Part shown: piece by piece, positions 28,299-38,618 of the stretch
How the letters are laid out: every line of letters begins with the position of its first letter
Position numbering within the stretch: the stretch's first letter is position 1
Translations under genes and position numbers: made by a program
Notes under the pieces: model-generated
What the model saw: the letters and a program-made list of their open reading frames with translations, nothing else
Told to the model about the DNA's origin: nothing
Database searches by the model: none
Source of the DNA: Chitinophaga rhizosphaerae
Lineage (GTDB): Bacteria > Bacteroidota > Bacteroidia > Chitinophagales > Chitinophagaceae
Assembly (NCBI RefSeq): GCF_003958645.1
Contig: NZ_RXLO01000006.1
Coordinates: 62,001-126,000 of the forward strand
Length of the DNA: 64,000 bases
Direction of reading: 5' to 3'

Positions 28299-31200
28299 CC
28301 GGAATAAATCGGAGTTCCCTGAAAAAAGTTCGCAAAATATTGACCATCGCCCTGCTGAGCCTGCTGGGCCTGTTACTCCTCGTCAGTATCCTCGTCAATA
28401 TTCCCTACGTTCAGAACCTCCTGGTCCAGGAAGTTACGGCGCGCCTGTCCAAACAGCTGAACACCCGTGTCGAAATCCGCCACGTCAACTTCCGCCTGTT
28501 CAACAGCATGCGCCTGGAAGGCACGCTGGTGGAAGACCGGAACAAAGATACCCTCCTTTACGCAGAAGCCCTCCACGTCCGCATCACCGACTGGTTTTTC
28601 ATCCAGGAAAAACCGGTGCTCAAGTTCGTAGGGCTCGAAGATGCGCAGGTCAACCTCATCCGCCCCCGGAACGACTCCCTCTGGAACTATCAATTTATTA
28701 TAGACGAATTCGGCGGCGCCCCCGTTCAACCGGCCAAAAAACAGAAAACGGGCATTTCGCTCGACCTGAAAAAAGTGGATTTCCGCCGCGTACGGTTCAA
28801 CCTGGTCGACAAATGGGTGGGCGAAGACATGAACGCTTCCGCCGGCCGAATTTACCTCGACGCCGAACAGCTCGATCTCCTGAACCGCAACATCAAAATC
28901 AACGAGCTCCTGCTCGATCAGCCCTCTTTCATAGTTTCCAGCTACCCGGCCAGCCCCCTGCGAAAGCGCCGCGCCCCGTCGCCCGCCGCACCCAAGCCCG
29001 TGCCGGACTCCGCCGCCATCGTACCTTTGCGATGGAATGCCGACAACTGGAAACTGATCGTCAAATCCCTCACGATCAAAGACGGCGCCTTCGGCGTCAA
29101 CAACCTCAGCGATTCGGTGCCTTCCACTGCCGGGCAATTCGACCCCTCACGCATCCGGTTCGCCCAAATCAACCTATCTATCTCCAACAGCCGGCTCGTG
29201 AAAGACAGCATTTTCGCGGACCTGGCGCTCAGCACCCGCGAGCGCAGCGGGTTCGAAGTGAAATCGCTGAAGGCGAAATTCAAAATGTCGCCCGTCGAAA
29301 TGGAATTTAACGACCTCGACCTGGTGACCAACAACAGCCACATCAAGGATTATTATACGATGCAATACGAGGACATGGCCGACCTGGGCGACTATGTAGA
29401 CCTCGTGACCATGAAAGCCAATTTTCGCGAAACCCGCCTGTCATCCGACGATATCGCGTTTTTCGCGCCGCCGCTTTCGGCCTGGGATACGGAAATCCGG
29501 GTGAATGGATCGGTGGAAGGACCGGTGAGCAACCTTTCCGCAGACAGCATGCAGCTGCAGGGCGGAAAGGCGACGCGGCTCCGGGGGAACTTCAGCATGA
29601 GGGGACTTCCCTACATCAACGAAACCTTCATCGATTTCAACGCGCGGGAACTGACGACCAGCGGCGCCGACGTCCGCCAGCTCTTCCCCATGCTCAAAGA
29701 CATCACGGCCGTCCGCACCGAGCTCATCCAGCGGCTCGCCTTCCAGGGGAGCTTTACCGGGTTCGTGAACGACTTCGTGGCCTACGGGAAATTCCAGACC
29801 AACCTCGGCAACCTCGATTCCGACATCAACTTCAAGACAAGCAAAGATGTGCCCGTTTACTCGGGAAGCCTTACCACATACGACTTCCAACTCGGCGAGC
29901 TCCTCGGCAACACCATCGTGGACCGGTTGACGATGAAAGCCGAGGTGAAAGGCGAAGGTTTTAATTTCAAAAACCTGAAAGCCGCAGTAGACGCGGATAT
30001 CCAACAGATCGGCCTGTATGGCTATCAATATCGGAACCTGAAGACCGAAGGCGAAATGAACCGGAAATTCTTCAACGGCGCACTGACCGTGAACGATCCC
30101 AACCTGGACATGGATTTCACGGGAACGATCGATTTCAACAGCCGGCTGCCCATATTCAATTTCTATTCGGAAATACGCAACAGCGACCTCAAGGCGCTCC
30201 ACCTCACGGAAGATTCCATCACCCTCCAGGCGAAAGCCGACCTCAATTTCGCCGGCAGCAACATCGATAACTTCGACGGCACCGCCCGGCTGTACGACCT
30301 TTCCCTGTTCAAAAACCGGAACCGCGTGGAATTCGACAGTCTTTCCGTCTACACCGGCACCGAAAACGGGCTAAAGACCTTACGGGTACGGGGGAACGAG
30401 ATAAACGGGTTCGTGCAGGGAAGCTACAGTTTCATGGAATTGCCCAATGCGTTCAAACTGTTCCTCAATAAATATTACCCCAGTTTCTTCAAATCACCGC
30501 CCATGATCAATGCCGGGCAGGACTTCACCTTTGCCCTGGAATTCGGGCAGGTCGACAAGCTCATCGCCGCATTTACCAACGACGTGAGCGGTTTCGACGG
30601 CACACGGATCGAGGGGGCGCTCAATACCCTGACGGGGAACGTGTCGCTCAATGCGGTGGTACCGGAAGCGGCTTTCCGGGATTTCGGGGTGAGGAACCTC
30701 CTACTCAAATCCAACGGCGATTTCAGCCGTATCAACGTCAGTACGAGCCTCGGCGAGGTATTGTTCCGGGACAGCGTCATCTTCCGCAATCCGCTCATCC
30801 TGGCCAGCTCAGGGAAAGACACCTCGCTCATCAAGCTTGATCTGCAGGTTGAAGACACGACCTCCCTCAATGGATTCTACGCGCGGCTGGTAACGGTGGG
30901 CGATGGCGTGAAGATCCACTTCCTCAACAGCTCCTTCACCGTCAACGGCAAGCCCTGGAACATGATGTCCGGGAACGAAGTGTACTGGAGCACCGACTTT
31001 CTGACCGTCCATAACCTGAAAATCACGCGCAACGACCAGGCCATTACCATCAGCACCAACGAATTCAACCCGGACGAGTCGCGGTTCATGATCAACCTGA
31101 AAGACCTGAACCTCGCCGATATCATCCCCCAGGGCCTTACCAACAACCTCATCGAAGGCATGGCCAATGGCGATATCGATGTTCACGATCCTTTCGGGCG

Positions 31201-33151
31201 GCTGAGCGTGGACGCTGACGTGCGGACGAGCCAGCTGCGGGTGGACAACGACTCCATCGGGCTCGTCAACTGGAAAGGAAATTACGACCATTCGATCGGG
31301 CAGCTTTCCTTCGACGTGTCGGCCGACAATTCCCTGGCCAGCTTTACGGCCAAAGGCACCGTGGGCCTCAGCGACAGCAACCGCGTGGTAAACGCGTCCA
31401 CCGACCTCAACAACACTTCCATCAGCCTGCTCGATAAATATTTGGGAGATTACGTGAGCGAACTGACCGGTTCGGCCACCGGCCACCTCGACGTGACCGG
31501 CACCACCGACAAACCGTCGTTCCGGGGATCTGTAAAAGTGCAGGATATCGGGATGAAAGTGAATTATCTCGGAACACGGTACAAAATCCCCCTGCTCCAT
31601 GTGCATCATATGGACGATAACCTCATCGAAATGAAGCCGTTCACGCTGATCGACAAGTTCAACAACAAGGCGGTGGTGAACGGGTTTATCCAGCATCAGA
31701 ACTTTTACGATATGGTGTTCGAGTTTGACGTGCAGTCAGACAAATTCCTGTTCCTGGATACGGGGCCGGCGGATAATGATCTGTATTATGGAACGGTGCT
31801 CTCGCAGGGAAGGGTATATTTTAACGGTCCGCTCGAAAACCTTGAGCTTCGCGTGCTGGCGCGCCCGCTGAAAGGGACGCATTTCTACCTGCCATTGAGC
31901 GACAGCAAGGATATCGGCAAGCACGAATACATCCGGTTCAAGCAATACGGAAAGGTGGTGGAAGAGCAAAAGAAGAAAAGCGACATCAAGCTGAACGTGA
32001 AGATGGACATTGCCGCCAACCCGGACGCGCAGATCGACGTGATCCTGAATGCCTCCACGAACGATGTGATTTCCGCCAACGGAACGGGCAACCTGGCCAT
32101 CAACGTGAACCTGGAAGGGGATTTCACGATGTACGGCAATTATACGATCAATACCGGTACTTATAATTTCAGTTTCCAGCGGCTCGCCAGCTGGAAGTTC
32201 GATATCGACAAGAACAGTACGATTTCCTGGAACGGCGATCCCGGCGAGGCTTTGGTGAACATTACGGCGAAATACAGCATTCCCAAGGTGAGTTTGTACA
32301 ATCTGAGTACCGCCGCCGCCTCGGGCGCGGCGGGCGCATCGGCTACAGACGACAAGCTGATGAACCGTTCGGAGCGGGTGGATATCTTGCTGTACCTGCG
32401 GCAGTCGCTCACGCAGCCGACCATCACTTACGAGATTACTTTGCCGGACGTGGGTTCCATGGCGTATGAGAGCGGGGTGGCGTCGCGGTTGAAGGAGATC
32501 AACTCCAACCAGAACCAGGCGTTGTACCAGATTTCGTACCTGCTGGCAACGGGCCAGTTCCAGCCGCCAGACGGCAGCGCCAACGTGGCAATTACGGGCA
32601 AGAACAGTGTGGGGCAGGCTTTGAGCGCACAGGCATCGGCGATCCTGAACAACTTCTCCAATACTTTCCTCAAGAATGCAGGGATCGGTTTCAATGTAAA
32701 CTATACCGCCTATAACTTCAATAACAGCGCCAGCAGTTCGTATGACAGGAACCTGGTGAGCACGGGTATTACCAAATCGTTCCTGAACAACCGGATACGT
32801 TTATACGTTGGCGGGAATTATGACTGGGGAAGGGTTTCAGCGAGCTCGTCCACACAAAACTTCGCGGGCGACTTCCGCATCGAGTATTTGCTGACGCCTG
32901 ACGGGCGCGTCCGTTTGAATGCGTTCAGCAAGATGGATTATGATGCATGGTTGCTGGATAACAGGATCCGGAGTGGCGTGGGGATGTCTTACGTACGGGA
33001 TTTCAACCGGTTCGGGGAGCTCTTCAGCGACCGGCGGATGCGGCGGATCCAGGATAGCATCGCAAGGGCGGCGATGCTGCGCAGGATGCAGGAAGACAGT
33101 TTGCGCCTCGATGACAACGAGCATGAAAAAGACTCGGTGGACAGACCCTGA
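28286..33151 (+). CDS. tamB: TamB-like translocation/assembly module protein (AsmA-like bridge protein)
   Basis: A 1621-residue protein, if the ATG at 28286 is used. One N-terminal membrane anchor (KILTIALLSLLGLLLLVSIL) is followed by a very long run of beta-strand repeats typical of the bridge-like lipid transport and TamB proteins, and a C-terminal DUF490/TamB domain of about 350 residues (LEGDFTMYGNYTINTGTYNF, ITYEITLPDVG, the NQNQALYQISYLLATGQF segment). In Bacteroidota it is thought to work with an Omp85 protein in outer membrane assembly or lipid transport. Because a promoter spans the ATG, translation may begin further in, for example at a non-ATG codon near 28319-28343 after a CGGAG-like site; that would still keep the anchor. 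Confidence 0.93.
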   Translation: MTIFAGINRSSLKKVRKILTIALLSLLGLLLLVSILVNIPYVQNLLVQEVTARLSKQLNTRVEIRHVNFRLFNSMRLEGTLVEDRNKDTLLYAEALHVRITDWFFIQEKPVLKFVGLEDAQVNLIRPRNDSLWNYQFIIDEFGGAPVQPAKKQKTGISLDLKKVDFRRVRFNLVDKWVGEDMNASAGRIYLDAEQLDLLNRNIKINELLLDQPSFIVSSYPASPLRKRRAPSPAAPKPVPDSAAIVPLRWNADNWKLIVKSLTIKDGAFGVNNLSDSVPSTAGQFDPSRIRFAQINLSISNSRLVKDSIFADLALSTRERSGFEVKSLKAKFKMSPVEMEFNDLDLVTNNSHIKDYYTMQYEDMADLGDYVDLVTMKANFRETRLSSDDIAFFAPPLSAWDTEIRVNGSVEGPVSNLSADSMQLQGGKATRLRGNFSMRGLPYINETFIDFNARELTTSGADVRQLFPMLKDITAVRTELIQRLAFQGSFTGFVNDFVAYGKFQTNLGNLDSDINFKTSKDVPVYSGSLTTYDFQLGELLGNTIVDRLTMKAEVKGEGFNFKNLKAAVDADIQQIGLYGYQYRNLKTEGEMNRKFFNGALTVNDPNLDMDFTGTIDFNSRLPIFNFYSEIRNSDLKALHLTEDSITLQAKADLNFAGSNIDNFDGTARLYDLSLFKNRNRVEFDSLSVYTGTENGLKTLRVRGNEINGFVQGSYSFMELPNAFKLFLNKYYPSFFKSPPMINAGQDFTFALEFGQVDKLIAAFTNDVSGFDGTRIEGALNTLTGNVSLNAVVPEAAFRDFGVRNLLLKSNGDFSRINVSTSLGEVLFRDSVIFRNPLILASSGKDTSLIKLDLQVEDTTSLNGFYARLVTVGDGVKIHFLNSSFTVNGKPWNMMSGNEVYWSTDFLTVHNLKITRNDQAITISTNEFNPDESRFMINLKDLNLADIIPQGLTNNLIEGMANGDIDVHDPFGRLSVDADVRTSQLRVDNDSIGLVNWKGNYDHSIGQLSFDVSADNSLASFTAKGTVGLSDSNRVVNASTDLNNTSISLLDKYLGDYVSELTGSATGHLDVTGTTDKPSFRGSVKVQDIGMKVNYLGTRYKIPLLHVHHMDDNLIEMKPFTLIDKFNNKAVVNGFIQHQNFYDMVFEFDVQSDKFLFLDTGPADNDLYYGTVLSQGRVYFNGPLENLELRVLARPLKGTHFYLPLSDSKDIGKHEYIRFKQYGKVVEEQKKKSDIKLNVKMDIAANPDAQIDVILNASTNDVISANGTGNLAINVNLEGDFTMYGNYTINTGTYNFSFQRLASWKFDIDKNSTISWNGDPGEALVNITAKYSIPKVSLYNLSTAAASGAAGASATDDKLMNRSERVDILLYLRQSLTQPTITYEITLPDVGSMAYESGVASRLKEINSNQNQALYQISYLLATGQFQPPDGSANVAITGKNSVGQALSAQASAILNNFSNTFLKNAGIGFNVNYTAYNFNNSASSSYDRNLVSTGITKSFLNNRIRLYVGGNYDWGRVSASSSTQNFAGDFRIEYLLTPDGRVRLNAFSKMDYDAWLLDNRIRSGVGMSYVRDFNRFGELFSDRRMRRIQDSIARAAMLRRMQEDSLRLDDNEHEKDSVDRP

Positions 33152-33453
33152 AATGGTATACCTACCACGTTCACAAAATGAACGGAATGAAAGGCTGCTA
33201 AAAAATTTTCGTATTCGATGGATGGCTGCGTTTTCTTCAAAATTGGAGAAAATGCAAATGGCAATTCAAGTAACACGAACGGGAAGGTGGGCCGAGATGT
33301 CTGCCATGATACGCTAAAGTTCGTCAACCCGATCTTGAACCACGGAGCCTCTCAACTGGCGAAAGATTCCAAACTGTCCAAAACAGCGGACCCTGCGCCC
33401 TGGCGCAGGGTCCGCTTGCCTGATCGCAATGGCCCGATTACCCTGCCGGCGGC
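33152..33453. other. gene-free stretch between tamB and ribBA (convergent genes), with one strong hairpin
   Basis: 302 bp. The only clear element is a perfect 12-bp inverted repeat GGACCCTGCGCC (33388-33399) / GGCGCAGGGTCC (33402-33413), which may act as a terminator for the convergent genes although no good T run follows on either strand. Nothing else is recognised. Confidence 0.6.
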
Positions 33454-34656
33454 TTACCCTTTCAAAATCTCGTGACCGAGCTTATCGCGTTTCGTTTTGA
33501 GATAGAACTCGTTGTGGGGATTGGGATGAATTTCGATAGCCACGTTCTCTACGATCTCGAGGCCGTAGCCTTTGAGGCCCGCGCGCTTGCGGGGATTGTT
33601 CGTGATGAGGCGCATTTTCGTTACGTTCATGTGGCGGAGGATTTGTGCGCCTACGCCGTAATCGCGCTCGTCCATCCCGAAGCCCAGTTCCAGGTTCGCT
33701 TCTACGGTATCTTTACCTTCTTCCTGGAGCTTGTAGGCTTTGAGTTTGTTCATGAGCCCGATGCCGCGGCCTTCCTGGTTCATGTACAGGATAAGGCCTC
33801 TGCCTTCTTTCTCCACCATTTGCATGGCCGCCTGCAGCTGTTCGCCGCAATCGCAGCGGAGAGAATGCAGGATGTCGCCCGTAAAGCAGCTGGAATGCAC
33901 GCGCACCATCACGGGGTCTCCCTGGTTCCAGTCGCCCTTTTTGAGCGCCATGTGCATGTCGCCGGAATTGAGCTGTTTGAAAGCTACCAGTTCGAAATTG
34001 CCGTATTTGGTGGGCATCTGCACCCGTACTTCTTCCTCGATGAGCGATTCGGTACGGAGGCGGTATTCGATCAGGTCCTTGATGGAAATGAGCTTGAGGT
34101 CGAATTTTTTGGCGATCTCGCGGAGCTCTGGAAGGCGGGCCATGGTTCCGTCTTCGTTCATGATCTCCACCAGTACGCCCGCTGGCTCGAAGCCGGCCAG
34201 GCGCGCCAGGTCGATCGTAGCTTCGGTATGCCCCGTTCTGCGAAGCACCCCGCCTTTTTTAGCCCGCAGGGGGAAAATGTGCCCGGGTTTGCCCAGCTCT
34301 TCGGGCCGGGTACCGGGATCGATGAGCGCCTGAACGGTTTTGGCGCGGTCGGAGGCGGAAATGCCGGTGGTGCAGCCGTGGCCAAGGAGGTCGACAGACA
34401 CGGTAAAGGGCGTCTGGTGCAATGCGGTATTGTCCCGCACCATCAGATCGAGCCCCAGCTCCTCACAGCGCTCCTCCACAAGCGGCGCGCAGATCAGTCC
34501 ACGGCCGTACATACTCATAAAATTGATCACTTCCGGCGTCACGTTACGCGCAGCCGTAATGAAATCCCCTTCGTTCTCACGGTCTTCGTCATCCACTACA
34601 ATGACCAGTTTCCCCTGCTTTATATCCTCAATGGCGGATTCGATAGTATCCAGCAT
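33454..34656 (-). CDS. ribBA: bifunctional 3,4-dihydroxy-2-butanone 4-phosphate synthase / GTP cyclohydrolase II
   Basis: A 400-residue riboflavin biosynthesis enzyme making both precursors of the pathway. The start is at [12 protein letters not shown] (34656). The N-terminal RibB half shows [29 protein letters not shown] and [17 protein letters not shown]. The C-terminal RibA half shows the zinc cysteines in [20 protein letters not shown] (three Cys), then [18 protein letters not shown] with the catalytic and GTP-binding residues, and [18 protein letters not shown]. Both halves look intact. No FMN riboswitch is evident upstream; a -7 element lies at 34686-34693. Confidence 0.97.
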   Translation of the reverse strand: MLDTIESAIEDIKQGKLVIVVDDEDRENEGDFITAARNVTPEVINFMSMYGRGLICAPLVEERCEELGLDLMVRDNTALHQTPFTVSVDLLGHGCTTGISASDRAKTVQALIDPGTRPEELGKPGHIFPLRAKKGGVLRRTGHTEATIDLARLAGFEPAGVLVEIMNEDGTMARLPELREIAKKFDLKLISIKDLIEYRLRTESLIEEEVRVQMPTKYGNFELVAFKQLNSGDMHMALKKGDWNQGDPVMVRVHSSCFTGDILHSLRCDCGEQLQAAMQMVEKEGRGLILYMNQEGRGIGLMNKLKAYKLQEEGKDTVEANLELGFGMDERDYGVGAQILRHMNVTKMRLITNNPRKRAGLKGYGLEIVENVAIEIHPNPHNEFYLKTKRDKLGHEILKG

Positions 34657-34967
34657 AATGATTCTTCTATTGTGAAATGAATGTGCAAAGTTAGGATATA
34701 AAATCGACGTTTGACGCGCCCCCGGCCCCATCCTTCCCTGCTCATCCGCCCTTCACATATTAAACTATAATTAATTTGAAAAAATAAAAATCTGTCCGGA
34801 AGGCATTTAAACAAATCGCACCCGTTTTCAGTTATAAAAGGTAGAAATCAAAATCTAAGGGCTCAATTGTTGGCGAATATTCAACATGTAACAATTTGTT
34901 AAAGTCAAGTTAAATTTTACCCGGCATATTTCGTCATCTTTGCACCATCATCATCAAATCGGTTGTT
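34657..34967. promoter_or_regulatory. divergent intergenic region between ribBA and a TonB receptor
   Basis: 311 bp and AT-rich. On the - strand TAACTTTG (34686-34693), an exact TAnnTTTG, lies 30 bp before the ribBA start. On the + strand a near match, CATCTTTG (34935-34942), lies 26 bp before the receptor start. No convincing -33 TTG for either and no riboswitch-like conserved fold was recognised by eye. Confidence 0.5.
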
Positions 34968-37900
34968 ATGGGATTAAAAAAGTTACTCATCACATGTATT
35001 GTGTTTGTGCTGGGATTGACCTGCGCATATGCACAGGTTACCACCGGCGGCATCACGGGAAACATTAAAGATGCCAGCTCCAATGAAATGCTTATCGGCG
35101 CCACCGTGAAGGCCGTTCACGTGCCCACCGGCACCATTTACGGCACCACCACCATGGAAAACGGCCGCTACAACATTCCGAACATGCGCGTTGGCGGTCC
35201 GTACACCATCACCGTCACCTACGTGAGCTACAAAGAAGAAAAGATCGAAAACGTGGCCATTCCACTCGGTCAGATCTTCCGGCTCGACTTCGCCCTCCAG
35301 CCGGCCTCCACCGGCCTACAGGAAGTGGTGATCACCGGCCGGCAGGATAAAACCTTCAACGCAGGCCGCACCGGCGCCTCCACCGCCATCGGCCGCGAAC
35401 AGCTGGCCAACCTGCCTTCCCTCAGCCGCGGCGTTGCCGATTTCACGAAACTCACCCCCCAATCCGGTAAAAAACTCAACTTCGCCGGCCGGAACGGCTT
35501 ATATAACAGCTTTACCATCGACGGCTCCACCTTTAATAATGCCTTCGGCATCACCGAGCTCCCGGGCGGACAAACCAACGCCCAGCCCATCAGCCTCGAC
35601 GCCATCGAGCAATTACAGGTGAACCTCGCTCCCTACGACGTGAAACTCAGCGGCTTCACCGGTGCCGGCATTAACGCCGTAACCCGCGGCGGCACCAACG
35701 AATTCACCGGCTCGGTCTATACCTTTATCCGTTCCAAAGGCCTCACCGGCAGCAAGATAGACGGAAAGTCCGTGCAAAAAGACGATTTCAAGCAGAACCA
35801 GTATGGCTTCCGCGTGGGCGGGCCCATCGTCAAGAATAAACTCTTCTTCTTCATCAGCGGCGAACTGGAACGCCAGGAATCGCCCGCCAGTAACTTCCGC
35901 GCCAACCGCGATCCCAACGCCAAATCCGTGAACGACGTTCCCGCCGGCGTGGCTTTCGTGAACGCATCCGCCCTCGATTCCGTCCGCAACCTGCTCATCA
36001 GTAAATATGGTTACGATCCGGGCCGATATGAAAATTTCTCGCTGCCGACGCACAACGATAAGGTAACGGCCCGCTTCGACTGGAACATTAACGACAAAAA
36101 CAAACTGACCTTCCGCTACAGCTGGCTCAACGCTTACCGCGACATCGGCCCCAGCGCGTCCAACTCCAACAGCGGCCGCGGCCAGAGCAGCACTTCGCTG
36201 TATTTCGAGAACATGAAATACCGCCAGTACAATAAGCTCAACTCGTTCGTACTGGAATGGAACAACAACATCAGCAACCGCTTCGCCAATAACTTCACCG
36301 CCACTTACTCCCGCTTCCGCGACCACCGCGAGATCTTCGGGCGGCCATTCCCCGTAGTTGACCTCGAAGCCGGCGGCAGGAACTATATTTCCTTCGGCTC
36401 CGAGCCCTTCTCCGGCCTCAACAACTCCGGGCAAGACCTTTGGCAGATCACCAACAACTTCAACTGGTACATGGGCAAACACACGCTGCTGTTCGGCGTG
36501 AGCGGCGAATACTACAAATTCAGCAACGGGTTCGCCCAGTTTGTTTACGGTCAATTCCGTTACGCCAGCGTGAACGATTTCTTCGACGCTACCGACGACA
36601 ATACCGTGATGCCGACTTTATACCAGCGCACTTTCTCCGCCCAACCCGGCAATCCCTCCCCCATCGCCAAGCTGAACACGGCGGCGATCGCAGCGTATGT
36701 GCAGGACGAATTCCAGGTCGCGAATAATTTCCGGTTGACGTACGGCGTCCGCATCGACGTGCCCTGGTACCCCAACGATCTCGCTACCAATCCGAAAGTC
36801 AATGACATGACCTTCCGCGACGGCGAGAAACTGGACGTGGCCAAACTCCCCAAAGCGCAGATCCTCTGGTCGCCCAGACTGGGCTTCAACTGGGACGTGG
36901 CAGACAATAACACTTACCAGATCCGTGGCGGGACCGGCATCTTCACCGGCCGCATTCCCTTCGTGTGGGCCGTGAACCAGGCCGGTCAGAACGGTCTGCT
37001 TTTCGGTAACGAGTTCACCATGAACCCGACCAACCGCCCGTTCACAGACGACCCCAGCGCCTACATCCCCGCCAATCCGGCCGCATCGCCCACATTTGCC
37101 ATCAACGTCATGGACCCCGACTTCAAGTACCCGCAGGTATGGCGCTCGAACCTCGCGGCGGACATCCGCCTGCCGGCAGACGTGATCCTGACCCTGGAAG
37201 GTATTTATACCAAAGACATCAATGCGGTCTTCCATCGCGACGCGAACCTGAAATACCCGACAGGCACGCTTCCCGGCCCGGACAAGCGACCGCTTTTCCC
37301 CGGCGGCAGCGCCAACCGCATCAACAGCAGCCTCACCAACGCCATCGTGCTGGATAATTCATCGAAAGGTTATTCCTACGCGCTCACCGCGCAGTTGCAA
37401 AAAACCTTCGACTTCGGTCTCAGCGGCATGGTCGCTTACACGTATACCGATGCGAAAGACGTGACTTCCAGCCCTGGTTCCCAGGCGGCCAGCGCCTTTA
37501 ACGGCAACCAGATCGTCGGCGACCCGAACATCCCCGTGCTGGCGCGCACCAACTTCCTGGTCCGCAACCGTGTGATCGGTACGCTTTCCTACAACATCAA
37601 ATACGCCAAACTCCTCGGTACCACGCTGTCCCTCATTTACGAAGGACAACCGTATAACGACGGGTTCGACAATTCCCGCGTAAGCTACGTATACGGCGGC
37701 AACGCGAACAACGACAACGGTACGAGCAACGACCTGGTTTATATTCCGCGCAATTCCGGCGAAATCATCCTCATCCCCAGCCGCGCCGGCTTCAACCAGC
37801 CGCCCGATACCCGCACGCCTGCACAGATCTGGGACGATCTCGACAATTATATCCGTAGCAATCCCTATCTCGACAAGCGCCGCGGACAATACGCGGAAAG

Positions 37901-38222
37901 GAACGGACTGGAATTCCCCTGGTACAACCGTTTCGACTTCCGCCTCGTTCAGGATATCGATTTCAGCAAGATCGCACCGAAATCGAAAAGCAAGTTGCAA
38001 CTGACCTGGGACATCATCAACGTGGGCAACCTGCTGAACAGCAAATGGGGCGTAACGCAAACGTCCAACACGAGCAGCTTCCTCGCTTTCCGCGATTACA
38101 ACGGGGCCGGCGGGCAACCGCGCTTCTCGTTCGACAAGCTGAGCGGCCCTTTCCGTACAAATACCGGCATTGCCTCGCGCTGGCAGATGCAAGTGGGCGT
38201 ACGGTATATTTTCAACAATTAA
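34968..38222 (+). CDS. TonB-dependent receptor of the Oar-like type with carboxypeptidase regulatory-like domain
   Basis: A 1084-residue outer membrane protein. Signal peptide MGLKKLLITCIVFVLGLTCAYA, then a carboxypeptidase-regulatory-like domain (TGGITGNIKDASSNEMLIGA, about 25-105) and the plug (STGLQEVVITGRQDKTF; INAVTRGGTNEFTGSVYTFI, characteristic of Oar-like receptors). The long barrel ends with MQVGVRYIFNN. It stands alone, with a terminator directly after it, and no SusD or biosynthetic partner is adjacent. Oar homologues are linked to adhesion or protein secretion in myxobacteria, but the ligand here is unknown. Confidence 0.93.
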   Translation: MGLKKLLITCIVFVLGLTCAYAQVTTGGITGNIKDASSNEMLIGATVKAVHVPTGTIYGTTTMENGRYNIPNMRVGGPYTITVTYVSYKEEKIENVAIPLGQIFRLDFALQPASTGLQEVVITGRQDKTFNAGRTGASTAIGREQLANLPSLSRGVADFTKLTPQSGKKLNFAGRNGLYNSFTIDGSTFNNAFGITELPGGQTNAQPISLDAIEQLQVNLAPYDVKLSGFTGAGINAVTRGGTNEFTGSVYTFIRSKGLTGSKIDGKSVQKDDFKQNQYGFRVGGPIVKNKLFFFISGELERQESPASNFRANRDPNAKSVNDVPAGVAFVNASALDSVRNLLISKYGYDPGRYENFSLPTHNDKVTARFDWNINDKNKLTFRYSWLNAYRDIGPSASNSNSGRGQSSTSLYFENMKYRQYNKLNSFVLEWNNNISNRFANNFTATYSRFRDHREIFGRPFPVVDLEAGGRNYISFGSEPFSGLNNSGQDLWQITNNFNWYMGKHTLLFGVSGEYYKFSNGFAQFVYGQFRYASVNDFFDATDDNTVMPTLYQRTFSAQPGNPSPIAKLNTAAIAAYVQDEFQVANNFRLTYGVRIDVPWYPNDLATNPKVNDMTFRDGEKLDVAKLPKAQILWSPRLGFNWDVADNNTYQIRGGTGIFTGRIPFVWAVNQAGQNGLLFGNEFTMNPTNRPFTDDPSAYIPANPAASPTFAINVMDPDFKYPQVWRSNLAADIRLPADVILTLEGIYTKDINAVFHRDANLKYPTGTLPGPDKRPLFPGGSANRINSSLTNAIVLDNSSKGYSYALTAQLQKTFDFGLSGMVAYTYTDAKDVTSSPGSQAASAFNGNQIVGDPNIPVLARTNFLVRNRVIGTLSYNIKYAKLLGTTLSLIYEGQPYNDGFDNSRVSYVYGGNANNDNGTSNDLVYIPRNSGEIILIPSRAGFNQPPDTRTPAQIWDDLDNYIRSNPYLDKRRGQYAERNGLEFPWYNRFDFRLVQDIDFSKIAPKSKSKLQLTWDIINVGNLLNSKWGVTQTSNTSSFLAFRDYNGAGGQPRFSFDKLSGPFRTNTGIASRWQMQVGVRYIFNN

Positions 38223-38242
38223 TCCTCACCTGTAAAACGATA

Positions 38243-38276
38243 AAAGCCGCCCGGTGCATCCGGTGCGGCTTCTTTA
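38243..38276 (+). terminator. intrinsic terminator after the Oar-like receptor gene
   Basis: The outer stem AAGCCGC / GCGGCTT encloses a CCGG-containing inner hairpin and is followed by CTTTATT. It begins about 20 bp after the stop. Confidence 0.8.
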
Positions 38277-38582
38277 TTGACGGTAAAACTCATCCATTAA
38301 CACAAAAATTACATCCGGCAGATATCCTGCTGCGTTAGTATAAGGAGAACAGGCCTCCCGGTGCCGGGCGTACGAAGCAGAATGAACGCTCCCAGGTAAA
38401 AAGACATGCGCTCCGGGACGACTTTTCTATCGAATTACAGAGGACAATGGCTGACGAGATAGCCGTTCCGCGTAGGGTGGGCGGCTTTCTTTTTTTGTTT
38501 TCGGTGGAAAGGGATATAACCCTCATTACGACCCGATCGGGGAAATCGGGCAGCTTTCCTTTTTATTTTCGGTGGATGGGAC
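38277..38582. other. gene-free stretch between the Oar-like receptor gene and the esterase gene (convergent genes)
   Basis: With the terminator the gap is 360 bp. Apart from the direct repeat listed separately I see no gene. A 63-codon open frame on the - strand (38335-38526) is an extension read through the degenerate repeat copy and has no recognisable features. Confidence 0.6.
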
Positions 38583-38618
38583 TCAACCGGTTTTAACGAC
38601 CCATTCGAGGAAATCGGG
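38479..38618. repeat. imperfect tandem direct repeat (about 69 bp, two copies) covering the 3' end of the esterase gene
   Basis: Copy A runs 38479-38547 and copy B 38548-38615, with the shared GGG of the next unit to 38618. They share blocks such as TTTTCGGTGGA, AACGACCC/TACGACCC and GGGAAATCGGG-like ends, with substitutions and two single-base gaps. Copy B holds the last codons and stop of the esterase gene (38583). Copy A is a diverged non-coding duplicate just downstream on the - strand. Confidence 0.75.

Noticed and set aside
34657..34967. FMN riboswitch upstream of ribBA
   Set aside because: The ribBA leader as judged from the -7 element is only about 25-30 nt and I could not see the conserved RFN-element segments.
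38335..38526. Possible gene fragment downstream of the esterase gene
   Set aside because: The similarity to the gene is explained by the 69-bp tandem repeat; the rest of the frame has no recognisable protein pattern, so I list it as a repeat, not a pseudogene.
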